Assembly (NCBI GenBank): GCA_938045085.1
Contig: CALINZ010000268.1
Location: 1-16,236 of the forward strand
Length of the DNA stretch: 16,236 nt
Reading direction: 5' to 3'
From: an uncultured Collinsella sp.
GTDB taxonomy: Bacteria > Actinomycetota > Coriobacteriia > Coriobacteriales > Coriobacteriaceae
Numbering within the stretch: the stretch's first letter is position 1; every line of letters begins with the position of its first letter. Of the stretch, positions 7,645-14,915 are shown piece after piece. The translations under genes and the position numbers were made by a program. The notes beneath the pieces were generated by a model. It was given only the letters and a program-made list of their open reading frames with translations. It searched no databases and was not told the origin of the DNA.

Positions 7645-8796
7645 ATGGCGTATACGTATGTGATTTTTTCGGCTCAATATCCGCCCCATATGGGCGGGAT
7701 TGAGAGCTTTACGCGTAATATGGCATTTGCGCTTGCGGGAAAAGGCGCATCGGTAATCGTTGTTACGAATGATACCAATTCAATTGGACCGGGTATCGAA
7801 GGCGATTCTCATGTTAGGGTCCTTCGCTTATTTTGTTTTCCATTTGTTGATGGTCGCTTTCCAGTCGCCAAGCATAATAAGAAAAATCGCAATTTATGGA
7901 ATTGGCTTGAAGCCCAAGATGTTGACGGTGTTTTGATAAATGCGCGGTTTTATCTACATTCAATTATGGGTATGAAATATGCGCGAAGAAAAGGTTTGAC
8001 GCCCATCGTTCTCGATCACGGGTCGGCTCATCTTTCATTTAGCAGTTCGTTCCTCGACCCTTTCGTGCGTATTTATGAGCATGCTATTACTTTATGGGGA
8101 AAAAGATATAAACCGGCATACTATGGTGTATCTGAAAAAAGCGCTGAATGGCTTCGTCATTTTAGGATTACTGCCAAAGGCGTTATCCCTAATGCAATCG
8201 ATGCTAAGAGATATCGTGATATGGCTTCAGGTCGCAATTTTAGAGATGAGCTTGGATTAAGTGAAGACCAGCTTTTAGTTTCTTATGTCGGCCGGTTTAT
8301 TCCGGAAAAAGGTATCAAGTCAATCATTGACGCCTCGAAAAGCCAACGACTTATTGATCTTGGGGTTCATTTCGTCTTGGCGGGTGATGGGCCAATGTCT
8401 TCTGCGGTTGAGCTCGCCCAGGGAGGGTCGCTTCACTGGGTGGGACGCCTGTCTGCATCTGATGTCTCCGCGCTTCTTCAACAGTCAAATTTGCTTTGTC
8501 TTCCGACTCGTTCCGAGGGTTTTTCAACAATACTGCTGGAAGCTGCTGCATGCGGATGTCCTGCCGTCGTTACTGACGTTGGGGGAGCGCGGGAGCTTAT
8601 TCCGAATAGCGAATATGGGACAATTATTGAATCGATGAGTGCTACAACTGTTGAGGCGGCTGTGTATTTGATGGCCTCTCAGCGGTCAGTATTATGCAAA
8701 CAATCAAAATCAATTCAGGAATTGGTTGAGCTTGGGCATGCATGGGCTAATTCAGCAGAAAAGCTCTGCTCTGCTTTCGCCAAGGCTAAAGACTAG
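7645..8796 (+). CDS. GT4-family glycosyltransferase (GT-B fold)
   Basis: The length is 383 aa. The N-terminal Rossmann half starts FSAQYPPHMGGIESFTRNMA, the acceptor-side Gly-rich loop typical of GT4 enzymes. The C-terminal nucleotide-sugar half has YVGRFIPEKGIKSII, with conserved Arg and Lys, then the E-x7-E motif in PTRSEGFSTILLEAAACGCP followed by VVTDVGGARELI. The family is retaining and cytoplasmic, adding one sugar to a lipid-linked glycan; donor and acceptor are not readable. ATG 7645 is one nt after the LicD stop. An in-frame ATG at 7603 would overlap licD and lacks family sequence. GGGAG at 7627-7631 is a rather distant ribosome binding site. Probably co-transcribed with flippase and licD. 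A gap of 286 nt follows. Confidence 0.88.
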   Translation: MAYTYVIFSAQYPPHMGGIESFTRNMAFALAGKGASVIVVTNDTNSIGPGIEGDSHVRVLRLFCFPFVDGRFPVAKHNKKNRNLWNWLEAQDVDGVLINARFYLHSIMGMKYARRKGLTPIVLDHGSAHLSFSSSFLDPFVRIYEHAITLWGKRYKPAYYGVSEKSAEWLRHFRITAKGVIPNAIDAKRYRDMASGRNFRDELGLSEDQLLVSYVGRFIPEKGIKSIIDASKSQRLIDLGVHFVLAGDGPMSSAVELAQGGSLHWVGRLSASDVSALLQQSNLLCLPTRSEGFSTILLEAAACGCPAVVTDVGGARELIPNSEYGTIIESMSATTVEAAVYLMASQRSVLCKQSKSIQELVELGHAWANSAEKLCSAFAKAKD

Positions 8797-9082
8797 CCGT
8801 TTTGCTACCTTTTTGTGTGCCTACGACGTCTCTCGCATCGAGTCGGTTGTGGGATATTGACCTTGCGGCGAGCGGGTTCTCGATGAGGTTCGGCGTGGGC
8901 TCTGCTGAGATTCTCGTCAATTGTATTATAGATGCATTTGAAGACCTACATGCTACGCCTCGGCTGTATTGATTCATAGTTCGGTAGTCTCTATTTATAA
9001 ACCTATAGTGTTTAAAGTTTATAATATCCAAGCCTATACTTTGAGTGTAACTTCGATTACTAAACTTCTGTTAAGGATTGTT
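8797..9082. other. 286-nt spacer before the GT2/DUF2304 pair
   Basis: There is no supported gene. The left half is GC-richer and holds an inverted repeat CATCGAG (8836-8842) / CTCGATG (8879-8885) and a wider ATTGAC (8856-8861) / GTCAAT (8917-8922) pair, so it could fold as RNA. The right half is AT-rich with a perfect TATAAT at 9020-9025 about 58 nt before the next start. Its -35 region is poor. Confidence 0.4.
9020..9025 (+). promoter_or_regulatory. Possible -10 element (TATAAT) for the GT2/DUF2304 pair
   Basis: This is a perfect TATAAT in an AT-rich stretch, 57 nt before the ATG. The hexamer 17 nt upstream (TATAAC) is a weak -35 match, so this is only a candidate. Confidence 0.3.
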
Positions 9083-9778
9083 ATGAATAATAGCCCTAGC
9101 GTTTTGGTTATAATTCCAGCTTATAACGAAGAGGCTAATATACTTCGCACGGTTCAGTCAGTGATGCAATTTGGCTATGACTATCTTGTGGTCAATGACG
9201 GGTCTACGGATAAGACTCTCCAGATATGCATAGAGAATCACCTTAATGTGCTTGATTTGCCTCAGAATCTGGGCATTGGTGGTGCAGTTCAGGCTGGTCA
9301 TAAATATGCTCGACAGTTTAGCTATGATATCGACGTTCAAGTGGATGGCGATGGTCAACACGATCCAAAATACATCGGCACACTTATTGAAGAGATTCAA
9401 GCCGGCTCCGATATTGTTGTCGGGTCTAGATTTTTAATACCGACAGCCGGATTTCAGTCCTCTTTTTTAAGGCGAATTGGCATAACTTGGTTTTCAAATG
9501 TAATCAGATTGGTTTCTCGCCGGAGAATTACAGACCCGACTTCAGGTTTTAGGGCTTGCAATAAAAAGGCGATTGAGCTTTTTTGCAATAAGTATCCTTC
9601 TGACTATCCCGAGCCTGATTCTATTGTCTATGCACTCGCTCAGGGATTAGACGTAACAGAGGTTTCCGTTGTCATGAGGGAACGCCAGGGAGGCACTTCT
9701 TCTATTTCTGGTTTATCTAGCGTCTACTACATGATTAAGGTTACTTTAGCTATTTTTATATCCGCTTTCTCAAAATAG
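9083..9778 (+). CDS. GT2 glycosyltransferase, dolichyl/polyprenyl-phosphate sugar synthase-like
   Basis: This is a 231-aa GT-A enzyme. VLVIIPAYNEEANI opens the domain at residue 6, then VVNDGSTDKT, and DGDGQHDP (DxD-type metal site), with GSRF and TDPTSGFRACNK as later family motifs. Such enzymes usually transfer a sugar from a nucleotide donor to polyprenyl phosphate or to a lipid-linked glycan. Unlike longer relatives, it ends without clear paired C-terminal transmembrane helices; a single hydrophobic stretch, MIKVTLAIFISAF, closes it. I took ATG 9083, with AAGGA at 9073-9077. An upstream in-frame start (8969) would add 38 residues with no family resemblance. The stop TAG overlaps the ribosome binding site of the DUF2304 gene, a pairing commonly seen for this family. 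Confidence 0.87.
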   Translation: MNNSPSVLVIIPAYNEEANILRTVQSVMQFGYDYLVVNDGSTDKTLQICIENHLNVLDLPQNLGIGGAVQAGHKYARQFSYDIDVQVDGDGQHDPKYIGTLIEEIQAGSDIVVGSRFLIPTAGFQSSFLRRIGITWFSNVIRLVSRRRITDPTSGFRACNKKAIELFCNKYPSDYPEPDSIVYALAQGLDVTEVSVVMRERQGGTSSISGLSSVYYMIKVTLAIFISAFSK

Positions 9779-9787
9779 GAGTCGATA

Positions 9788-10129
9788 ATGTCTGTATCAT
9801 TACGGATTACCATAATAGTCGCTTGCTTGCTATTGGCTCTTTATGTCATTCGCCTCGTATTGACCGATAAGCTTCAATTACGCTACTCCCTTTTATGGTT
9901 AGCTCTGGTTGTCACTCTTTTGATTTGTAGTTTTTTCCCTATCCCGGTATGTTGGCTTTCTTCCTTTTTTGGCTTTGTTACGTCCTCTAATTTTATTTTC
10001 GTCGCTGGTTTTATTTTCGTGATTTTAATCCTGCTGTCCTTGTCTGTGACCGTTAGTAGACAGGCGCTTGCGATTAAAAATCTGACTCAAAAAATAGCTT
10101 TGCTTGAAAAGAAAAGCAGTTCCAGGTAG
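9788..10129 (+). CDS. DUF2304-family small membrane protein
   Basis: The length is 113 aa. Three hydrophobic segments (about residues 4-22, 33-51 and 60-83) are followed by a charged, heptad-like tail (ALAIKNLTQKIALLEKK) that could form a short coiled coil. This layout and the position directly after a DPM1-like GT2 fit DUF2304, which is regularly encoded beside such glycosyltransferases and may anchor or assist them at the membrane; no activity is established. AGGAG (9777-9781), 6 nt before ATG 9788, overlaps the GT2 stop, so translational coupling is likely. Confidence 0.82.
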   Translation: MSVSLRITIIVACLLLALYVIRLVLTDKLQLRYSLLWLALVVTLLICSFFPIPVCWLSSFFGFVTSSNFIFVAGFIFVILILLSLSVTVSRQALAIKNLTQKIALLEKKSSSR

Positions 10130-10200
10130 TTTTTGTATCTGTGCAGGGGATTAGGGATTGTCTCTATAGAGGCCCGACGTTCTGTCGTGTTGTGGATTTG

Positions 10201-10217
10201 CTGAACGGTCGGTTCAG
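10201..10217. promoter_or_regulatory. Second operator-like dyad CTGAAC-N5-GTTCAG
   Basis: A perfect 6-bp inverted repeat with a 5-nt centre, GGTCG. It shares the TGAAC-N5-GTTCA core and spacing of the 950-966 dyad in the divergent region. It lies about 200 nt upstream of the DUF2142 start. It may be a site for the same regulator, or a chance hairpin. Confidence 0.4.
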
Positions 10218-10275
10218 AATCAGACTTATTTTTCACCATCTGGGCCCTGCTGCTTAGAGACTAACGAATGTGAGA

Positions 10276-10332
10276 TTGCGGTATGGACGGACATCTTCGG
10301 AGCCGAGATGCCGCAAATTTAACTATTTTTTT
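10276..10332 (+). terminator. Compound stem-loop followed by T8: terminator or attenuator
   Basis: The outer stem TTGCGG (10276-10281) / CCGCAA (10311-10316) encloses an inner stem CATCTTCGG / CCGAGATG with an AG loop and one bulged T. AATTTAACTA follows and then eight T's. It could end the GT2/DUF2304 transcript, or act as a leader attenuator for DUF2142. The distance from stem to T-run (about 9 nt) is longer than ideal. Confidence 0.4.
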
Positions 10333-10417
10333 TGAATGGCAGTCTCCTGTTTGCTTTTTAAGACCTATTTTAGCCACTTCTATTTCGCAATATAGATTTT
10401 GATTTCAAAGGATTCCC

Positions 10418-11959
10418 ATGACAAGTTCTGTAAGATATAAGCCTGCATTCATTGTGTTCGCCTTTTTTTTCGCTGTCTATTCAGTTTTCTGGTACCTGAA
10501 TAATCCTAGATTACTTGTTCTGCTTACGATTGCGATATCCGTAATTTTAATTCTTACACTCGGCAGCGTATTTGCTCGTGAAAGTGACCGGCTTAAAAGT
10601 GATTGGGTATTCCTCGCTCTACTTCTATCATTCTCAATTATTTTTTGCTTTATATTCCCCCCCTTCACTGTTCCGGATGAGGGCCATCATTTCTTTTCAA
10701 CTTATTGGTTGGTCGACAGTCTTCCATTTAACGGCCGAGTAATAGATGGCGATACTTTTTTGGTGCGAGATATCGACCTTTCTCTTTATAAGGGCCCGTT
10801 GACATCAAATGCGATCAGTTCCGCTTCATTTAACTCGATATTTCAAAATTTTTCGATATTTGGAAACGGAAGACTCGTTCCTTTCAGTGATTTTTCTTTT
10901 AGCATCGGTAGCGAGAACGTTATTGCAAAAATTGGGTCTGTTGTTGGTTTGCAGATGGGATTGCTTCTCGGACTCGGTGCTTTCCCTGTGTTTTATATGG
11001 GACGAATTGGCTCTGCCCTTTATTTTTGCTTTTGTGCTTTCTGCGCATATCGGATTGCGCCTAAGGGAAAGTCAATCATAGCGTTTGTTTCATTACTACC
11101 AATGACGCTTCATTTAGCTGCTTCATACTCCTATGATTCGGGAATTATTGCATATTCGCTCATACTATTCGCTTGTTTGATGCGTGGGTTTTTCGGTGAA
11201 CAGCGATCGGTGGGATATAAAGAAATAATCTTCTATTTAGTCATCTCTGCTTTTTTGGCTCCGTGTAAGGTTATTTATTCCGGGCTGGTATTGCTTGGAC
11301 TGTTTGTACCCCTTTCGAAATTCCAAGATGAGAGAACCGGACGTTGCGGCAAATTAATATTAGCCCTTACCGTCGTAGTTTCCGTCTTAGCGCTTCGCAT
11401 AGTGTCAATGAGCAGATTGATCTCTCAGCCTTCGGGTGTTACCCGTGGCATGGAGGCTGCGCAATATTACACTCTCAACGATATTATTTTGCATCCGAGA
11501 AATAGTTTTCTGGTTTTCTTTAGGACCTTAGATTCATTAGGAGATTTTTATTGGGAAACAACTTTGGGCTATTCCCTTGGTTGGTTTCAGGAAAACCTGC
11601 GTTTTCCAGTCTTCTATATGATTCCGTATTTGTTGTTTGGCTTTATCTGCTGCCTTGATTCTGAGGATGAGCCTTCATTCCTCAGTCCTTCTTGTTCCGC
11701 TCTATTCATTATTGCCTTTGTTTTGGCTGCACTCGGTTCTATCGCGTCTATGTGGCTGGGTTGGACGTTCAATTACGAAAAAGTAATTCAGGGTGTTCAG
11801 GGTCGATATTTTTTGCCTGCCCTACCTGCATTGTTATTTGGACTAAGAACTCGCTTATTTAGATTCAATTCATCATCAATTATCTTCATTACTTTAGGCA
11901 TGTGTCTAATGAACTGTCTGTATCTCATTCGCTTTATTAGTGTTGCATCCTGTTTGTAG
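10418..11959 (+). CDS. DUF2142-family multispanning membrane protein
   Basis: This 513-aa protein has about 11-13 hydrophobic segments. The family hallmark sits after the second/third segment: FIFPPFTVPDEGHHFFSTYWL (residues about 72-92), the PPDEPAH-like loop with acidic residues expected to face outside. YSYDSGIIAYSLILF and the late GWTFNYEKVIQGVQGRYFLP segment are also typical of DUF2142. The architecture resembles GT-C polyprenyl-phosphate-sugar glycosyltransferases or polymerases, so it may transfer or polymerise sugars on the outer face, possibly using a lipid-linked sugar from the GT2 encoded upstream (inference). ATG 10418 has AAGGA at 10407-10411. The window shows no separate Wzy-type polymerase, which makes this protein a candidate for that role. 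Confidence 0.85.
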   Translation: MTSSVRYKPAFIVFAFFFAVYSVFWYLNNPRLLVLLTIAISVILILTLGSVFARESDRLKSDWVFLALLLSFSIIFCFIFPPFTVPDEGHHFFSTYWLVDSLPFNGRVIDGDTFLVRDIDLSLYKGPLTSNAISSASFNSIFQNFSIFGNGRLVPFSDFSFSIGSENVIAKIGSVVGLQMGLLLGLGAFPVFYMGRIGSALYFCFCAFCAYRIAPKGKSIIAFVSLLPMTLHLAASYSYDSGIIAYSLILFACLMRGFFGEQRSVGYKEIIFYLVISAFLAPCKVIYSGLVLLGLFVPLSKFQDERTGRCGKLILALTVVVSVLALRIVSMSRLISQPSGVTRGMEAAQYYTLNDIILHPRNSFLVFFRTLDSLGDFYWETTLGYSLGWFQENLRFPVFYMIPYLLFGFICCLDSEDEPSFLSPSCSALFIIAFVLAALGSIASMWLGWTFNYEKVIQGVQGRYFLPALPALLFGLRTRLFRFNSSSIIFITLGMCLMNCLYLIRFISVASCL

Positions 11960-12334
11960 GTCTTCGCGTAATGCTCTCGGACTTTTTCTTTTATCTAACA
12001 GTGATGAGGTCCCTGCCTACCGAGACTCCTGTTGTGTGAGTGGGTTTGCCGACGCAAAGATCAGGCTTGCTGCCACGTCTCGCACGTCCGAAACTACCAC
12101 TACTCGAGTTACATGCTCGTTGGCTCGATGGTCGATTTGCGTATCGCCAAGGGCAAGTAGGTAATTTTCTCCGCTATCGAGCGTGTGTCCATGCTTCTTA
12201 AGATTAGAAATGTAATTGCAGTTCCAAATGTGGTCGTATTGCCCATCATGTTCAGCTAGGCTGTTTGTGCTGAGAAGTATGCGGTGCATGTGCTAAGTTC
12301 ACGGTCGCATAATTGTTCTAGGGAATGGTTTGTT
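11960..12334. other. 375-nt spacer before the tandem-GT2 gene
   Basis: No recognised gene is present. A 90-codon minus-strand frame (12289-12017) exists, but I see no family motif and no ribosome binding site, so I do not call it. Plus-strand frames are short. There is no obvious terminator after DUF2142 beyond a T-rich stretch (11983-11994). Scattered GTTCA pentamers (12250 and 12296) are unpaired. Confidence 0.4.
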
Positions 12335-14692
12335 ATGGGAATTTACTATAGGGGTATATGTCGTGGTTTTGGCGCGGCTTATATTCCATTCAAATTGAAG
12401 CAAGGTGACAAGGAGCTTGCTTCCGTAAATGTGGTTACGGATACTGGAGCTTCTGTCCCATTTTCGCTTCACTATCATCAGGATAGTGAGATTGCCACAA
12501 TCGCGGTACCGCTTCTCTCTTGTAAGGGTCTTAGGATTTCTGTAGCCGGAGCGGATAAATTCGATGCCTTTCTTTCCTTCGGTGCAATAAAATGGATTTC
12601 TCGTCTTAATTACAAAATCAATCCTTCTTTCACTGCTCGCTTTCGCAATATTGAATCCGATTCTTATTTTGGAAAAATTCATATTCGTTGTAATGTCGCA
12701 GTTGAAGCCTTCGAGAAGAATGAAATCATTCTCAAGGGTGTTATATGTTCCCCTAAGATCGATTCTTTAAAACGTGTCTATGTTACCGATGGTGATTCTG
12801 AAGTCCTTGAAAACTATCCCGTATATTTGGGCAAACCTTCACAAATTAAGTATCAAGGCTTTTATCGTTACGAGTCGTCCTTTTCTCTTAGGATTCCTAA
12901 GGGCGATAAAACGTTCTGCTTGGTTGCATCTGGGGATAATCTGCAGGGTTCCGGTTTTCTATCCTTGGACCCAGCTGCAGTTAAATATATGCTGGATTCA
13001 AGATCCCCTGCATTCTATAAATCCACCTATATTGATTCCTATGTTCATCTAGCGAGAATGAGGAAGCGTTCGCTTTCTTTCCTCCGTTCTCAAGATGTCC
13101 CCACAATCCAAAAAGGTGTGAAATTCAGCATTATTGTCCCCCTCTTCAATACCCCTGTCTCATTTTTCTGGGATATGGTTAATTCGGTTGAGGAGCAGGT
13201 TTATGAAAATTGGGAGTTAATTCTTGTAAACGCTAGCCCAAATAATGCCGCGCTTTCTGACGAGCTTGTTAAGCTGTCAGATTCAAGAGTTAAGGTTGTT
13301 ACCTTAACTGAAAACAAGGGTATTGCTGAGAATACAAACGCCGGTATTGAGGCTGCTTCCGGCGACTACATTGTGTTCTTCGATCATGATGACACCCTTG
13401 ATCGATTTGCTTTATATAGATATGCAGAACAGATTTCGGCTCATTTTGATACGGATGCTTTGTATTGCGACGAAGACTTCCTCAATGAGGCAGGCGACTA
13501 TGTTGATCCTCACTACAAATGTGATTTCAATCTTGACCTGCTGCGCGTGCACAATTACATCACTCATTTGCTTTGCGTTCGTTCCACGCTGGTTAAAGAG
13601 CTAATGCTTCGTAAGGCTTTCGATGGGGCACAAGACTATGATTTCCTTCTTCGTCTTTCCGAGAGAACCCATAGCTTTTTCCATGTTCGCGAGGTTCTCT
13701 ACCATTGGCGCATCAGCGATTCTTCCACTGCTAAGAGCGCTGGTAACAAAAATTATGCTGACGAGGCTGGCCGGCGTGCCTTGCAAGAGCATTTGGATAG
13801 ATGCGGACTAAATGCCTCGGCAGAGCTGACCGATACTCCCTGCTTTTATCATGTTTCTTACGCTATAAATGATGAACCTCTTGTAAGTATTGTTATCCCT
13901 AACAAGGACAGTGTTGAAGTTCTCCGTAGATGTATTGAATCAATTGAAGGCAAGACATCTTATTCGAACTACGAGATCCTTATTATCGAAAATAATAGTG
14001 TCGAAAAAGAGACGTTCGAGTATTACGACAGCGTTTGTGCCGCTTTTGATAATGTTCGAGTTGCAACCTGGGAAGGCCCCTTTAATTATTCTGCTATTAA
14101 TAACTACGGTGTCGGTATGACCAATGGGGAGTACCTTTTGTTCCTGAATAATGATACTGAAGTTATTGAGCCGAACTGGCTTTCTTCAATGCTTGGTTTC
14201 TGCCAACGCGATGATGTGGGTGTCGTTGGCGCAAAACTTCTCTACCCTGATAACACCGTTCAGCATGCTGGCGTTTTAATGATTTATTGCAACAGCGAGA
14301 ACGAAATGGGCGGCCCCATTCACGTTTTCAATAATATTGACCGTGACGATCCTGGCTATATGCGCCGAGCTGTAATCTCTCAGGATCTTTCCGCTGTTAC
14401 TGCTGCCTGTATGATGACGAAACGCTCTATATTCGAACAGCTGGACGGTTTTAATGAGAGTTTTGAAGTGGCCTTTAATGATGTCGATTACTGCCTAAGG
14501 GTTCGCTCTCTTGATCGATTGGTTGTGTTCGATGCCGACGCGCTTCTTTACCACTATGAGTCGTTTAGCCGTGGGTATGAAACCGGTGCAAAGAAGGCTC
14601 GTTTTATGCGCGAGCAGGGTAAATTGCGGACTGCATGGGCCGATTATTATGTAAATGGCGATCCCTATCATTGCCCAATGAGTACGCGTTAG
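12335..14692 (+). CDS. Tandem GT2 glycosyltransferase with an unassigned N-terminal domain
   Basis: This is a large (785-aa) soluble glycosyltransferase. Residues 1-255 form a region rich in beta-type sequence with no motif I recognise. The first GT2 domain begins near 263 (KFSIIVPLFNTP) with FFDHDDT near 349 (DxD-like) and a downstream QDYDFLLRLSE. The second begins near 516 (LVSIVIPNKDSVEVLRRCI) with LFLNNDTEV near 603 and FNDVDYCLRVR near 710. Tandem GT2s of this type commonly build rhamnose-containing or other cell-wall polysaccharide backbones, so each domain may add a different linkage. RmlA next door fits dTDP-sugar use (inference). I chose ATG 12335, with AGGGA at 12320-12324; an in-frame ATG at 12284 would add 17 residues without a ribosome site. 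A 223-nt gap with a hairpin follows. Confidence 0.87.
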   Translation: MGIYYRGICRGFGAAYIPFKLKQGDKELASVNVVTDTGASVPFSLHYHQDSEIATIAVPLLSCKGLRISVAGADKFDAFLSFGAIKWISRLNYKINPSFTARFRNIESDSYFGKIHIRCNVAVEAFEKNEIILKGVICSPKIDSLKRVYVTDGDSEVLENYPVYLGKPSQIKYQGFYRYESSFSLRIPKGDKTFCLVASGDNLQGSGFLSLDPAAVKYMLDSRSPAFYKSTYIDSYVHLARMRKRSLSFLRSQDVPTIQKGVKFSIIVPLFNTPVSFFWDMVNSVEEQVYENWELILVNASPNNAALSDELVKLSDSRVKVVTLTENKGIAENTNAGIEAASGDYIVFFDHDDTLDRFALYRYAEQISAHFDTDALYCDEDFLNEAGDYVDPHYKCDFNLDLLRVHNYITHLLCVRSTLVKELMLRKAFDGAQDYDFLLRLSERTHSFFHVREVLYHWRISDSSTAKSAGNKNYADEAGRRALQEHLDRCGLNASAELTDTPCFYHVSYAINDEPLVSIVIPNKDSVEVLRRCIESIEGKTSYSNYEILIIENNSVEKETFEYYDSVCAAFDNVRVATWEGPFNYSAINNYGVGMTNGEYLLFLNNDTEVIEPNWLSSMLGFCQRDDVGVVGAKLLYPDNTVQHAGVLMIYCNSENEMGGPIHVFNNIDRDDPGYMRRAVISQDLSAVTAACMMTKRSIFEQLDGFNESFEVAFNDVDYCLRVRSLDRLVVFDADALLYHYESFSRGYETGAKKARFMREQGKLRTAWADYYVNGDPYHCPMSTR

Positions 14693-14708
14693 CTTGCTTT
14701 GTCTGATG

Positions 14709-14746
14709 GGCCAATCCGTACGTATGCAACCTAGTGCGGATTTGCC
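14709..14746 (+). terminator. Probable terminator hairpin after the tandem-GT2 gene
   Basis: A 13-bp stem, GGCCAATCCGTAC / GTGCGGATTTGCC, has one mismatch and one G-T wobble and a 12-nt loop. It starts 16 nt after the stop. The following ATTGTTTAAT is only weakly T-rich. Confidence 0.5.
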
Positions 14747-14774
14747 ATTGTTTAATGACGAAGTCAGGCAATAC

Positions 14775-14804
14775 TTGATCTCATGGGCACTCTGTAAATT
14801 TAAT
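14775..14804 (+). promoter_or_regulatory. Candidate promoter for rmlA
   Basis: TTGATC (14775-14780), 18 nt, then TTTAAT (14799-14804), matching consensus at 4/6 and 5/6. It lies after the upstream terminator-like hairpin, with a leader of about 105 nt. An inverted repeat CCATTC-N6-GAATGG (14860-14877) lies within that leader. Confidence 0.35.
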
Positions 14805-14915
14805 CGTGTATGCGCTTATTCGGTTCATGGTTCTTGTACATAGTTCAAGCTTTTCAAATCCATTCATCTTAGAATGGAATTGAATTAAAACTATGTTTTG
14901 GAAGGCTTATCAGCT

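Larger units (their letters stand above)
10130..10417. other. 288-nt spacer before the DUF2142 gene
   Basis: No gene is supported. Two structured elements are present: the dyad CTGAAC-N5-GTTCAG (10201-10217) and a compound stem-loop followed by a T8 run (10276-10332), both listed separately. TATAGA at 10391-10396 could be a -10 box, but its -35 is poor. Confidence 0.4.

Noticed and set aside
8786..9031. 81-codon minus-strand frame after the GT4 gene
   Set aside because: No family resemblance and no ribosome site; it overlaps the GT4 end and promoter-like AT-rich DNA.
12017..12289. 90-codon minus-strand frame in the spacer before the tandem-GT2 gene
   Set aside because: The composition is not impossible for a protein, but there is no recognised motif, no Shine-Dalgarno and no neighbour on that strand. 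Left as spacer.
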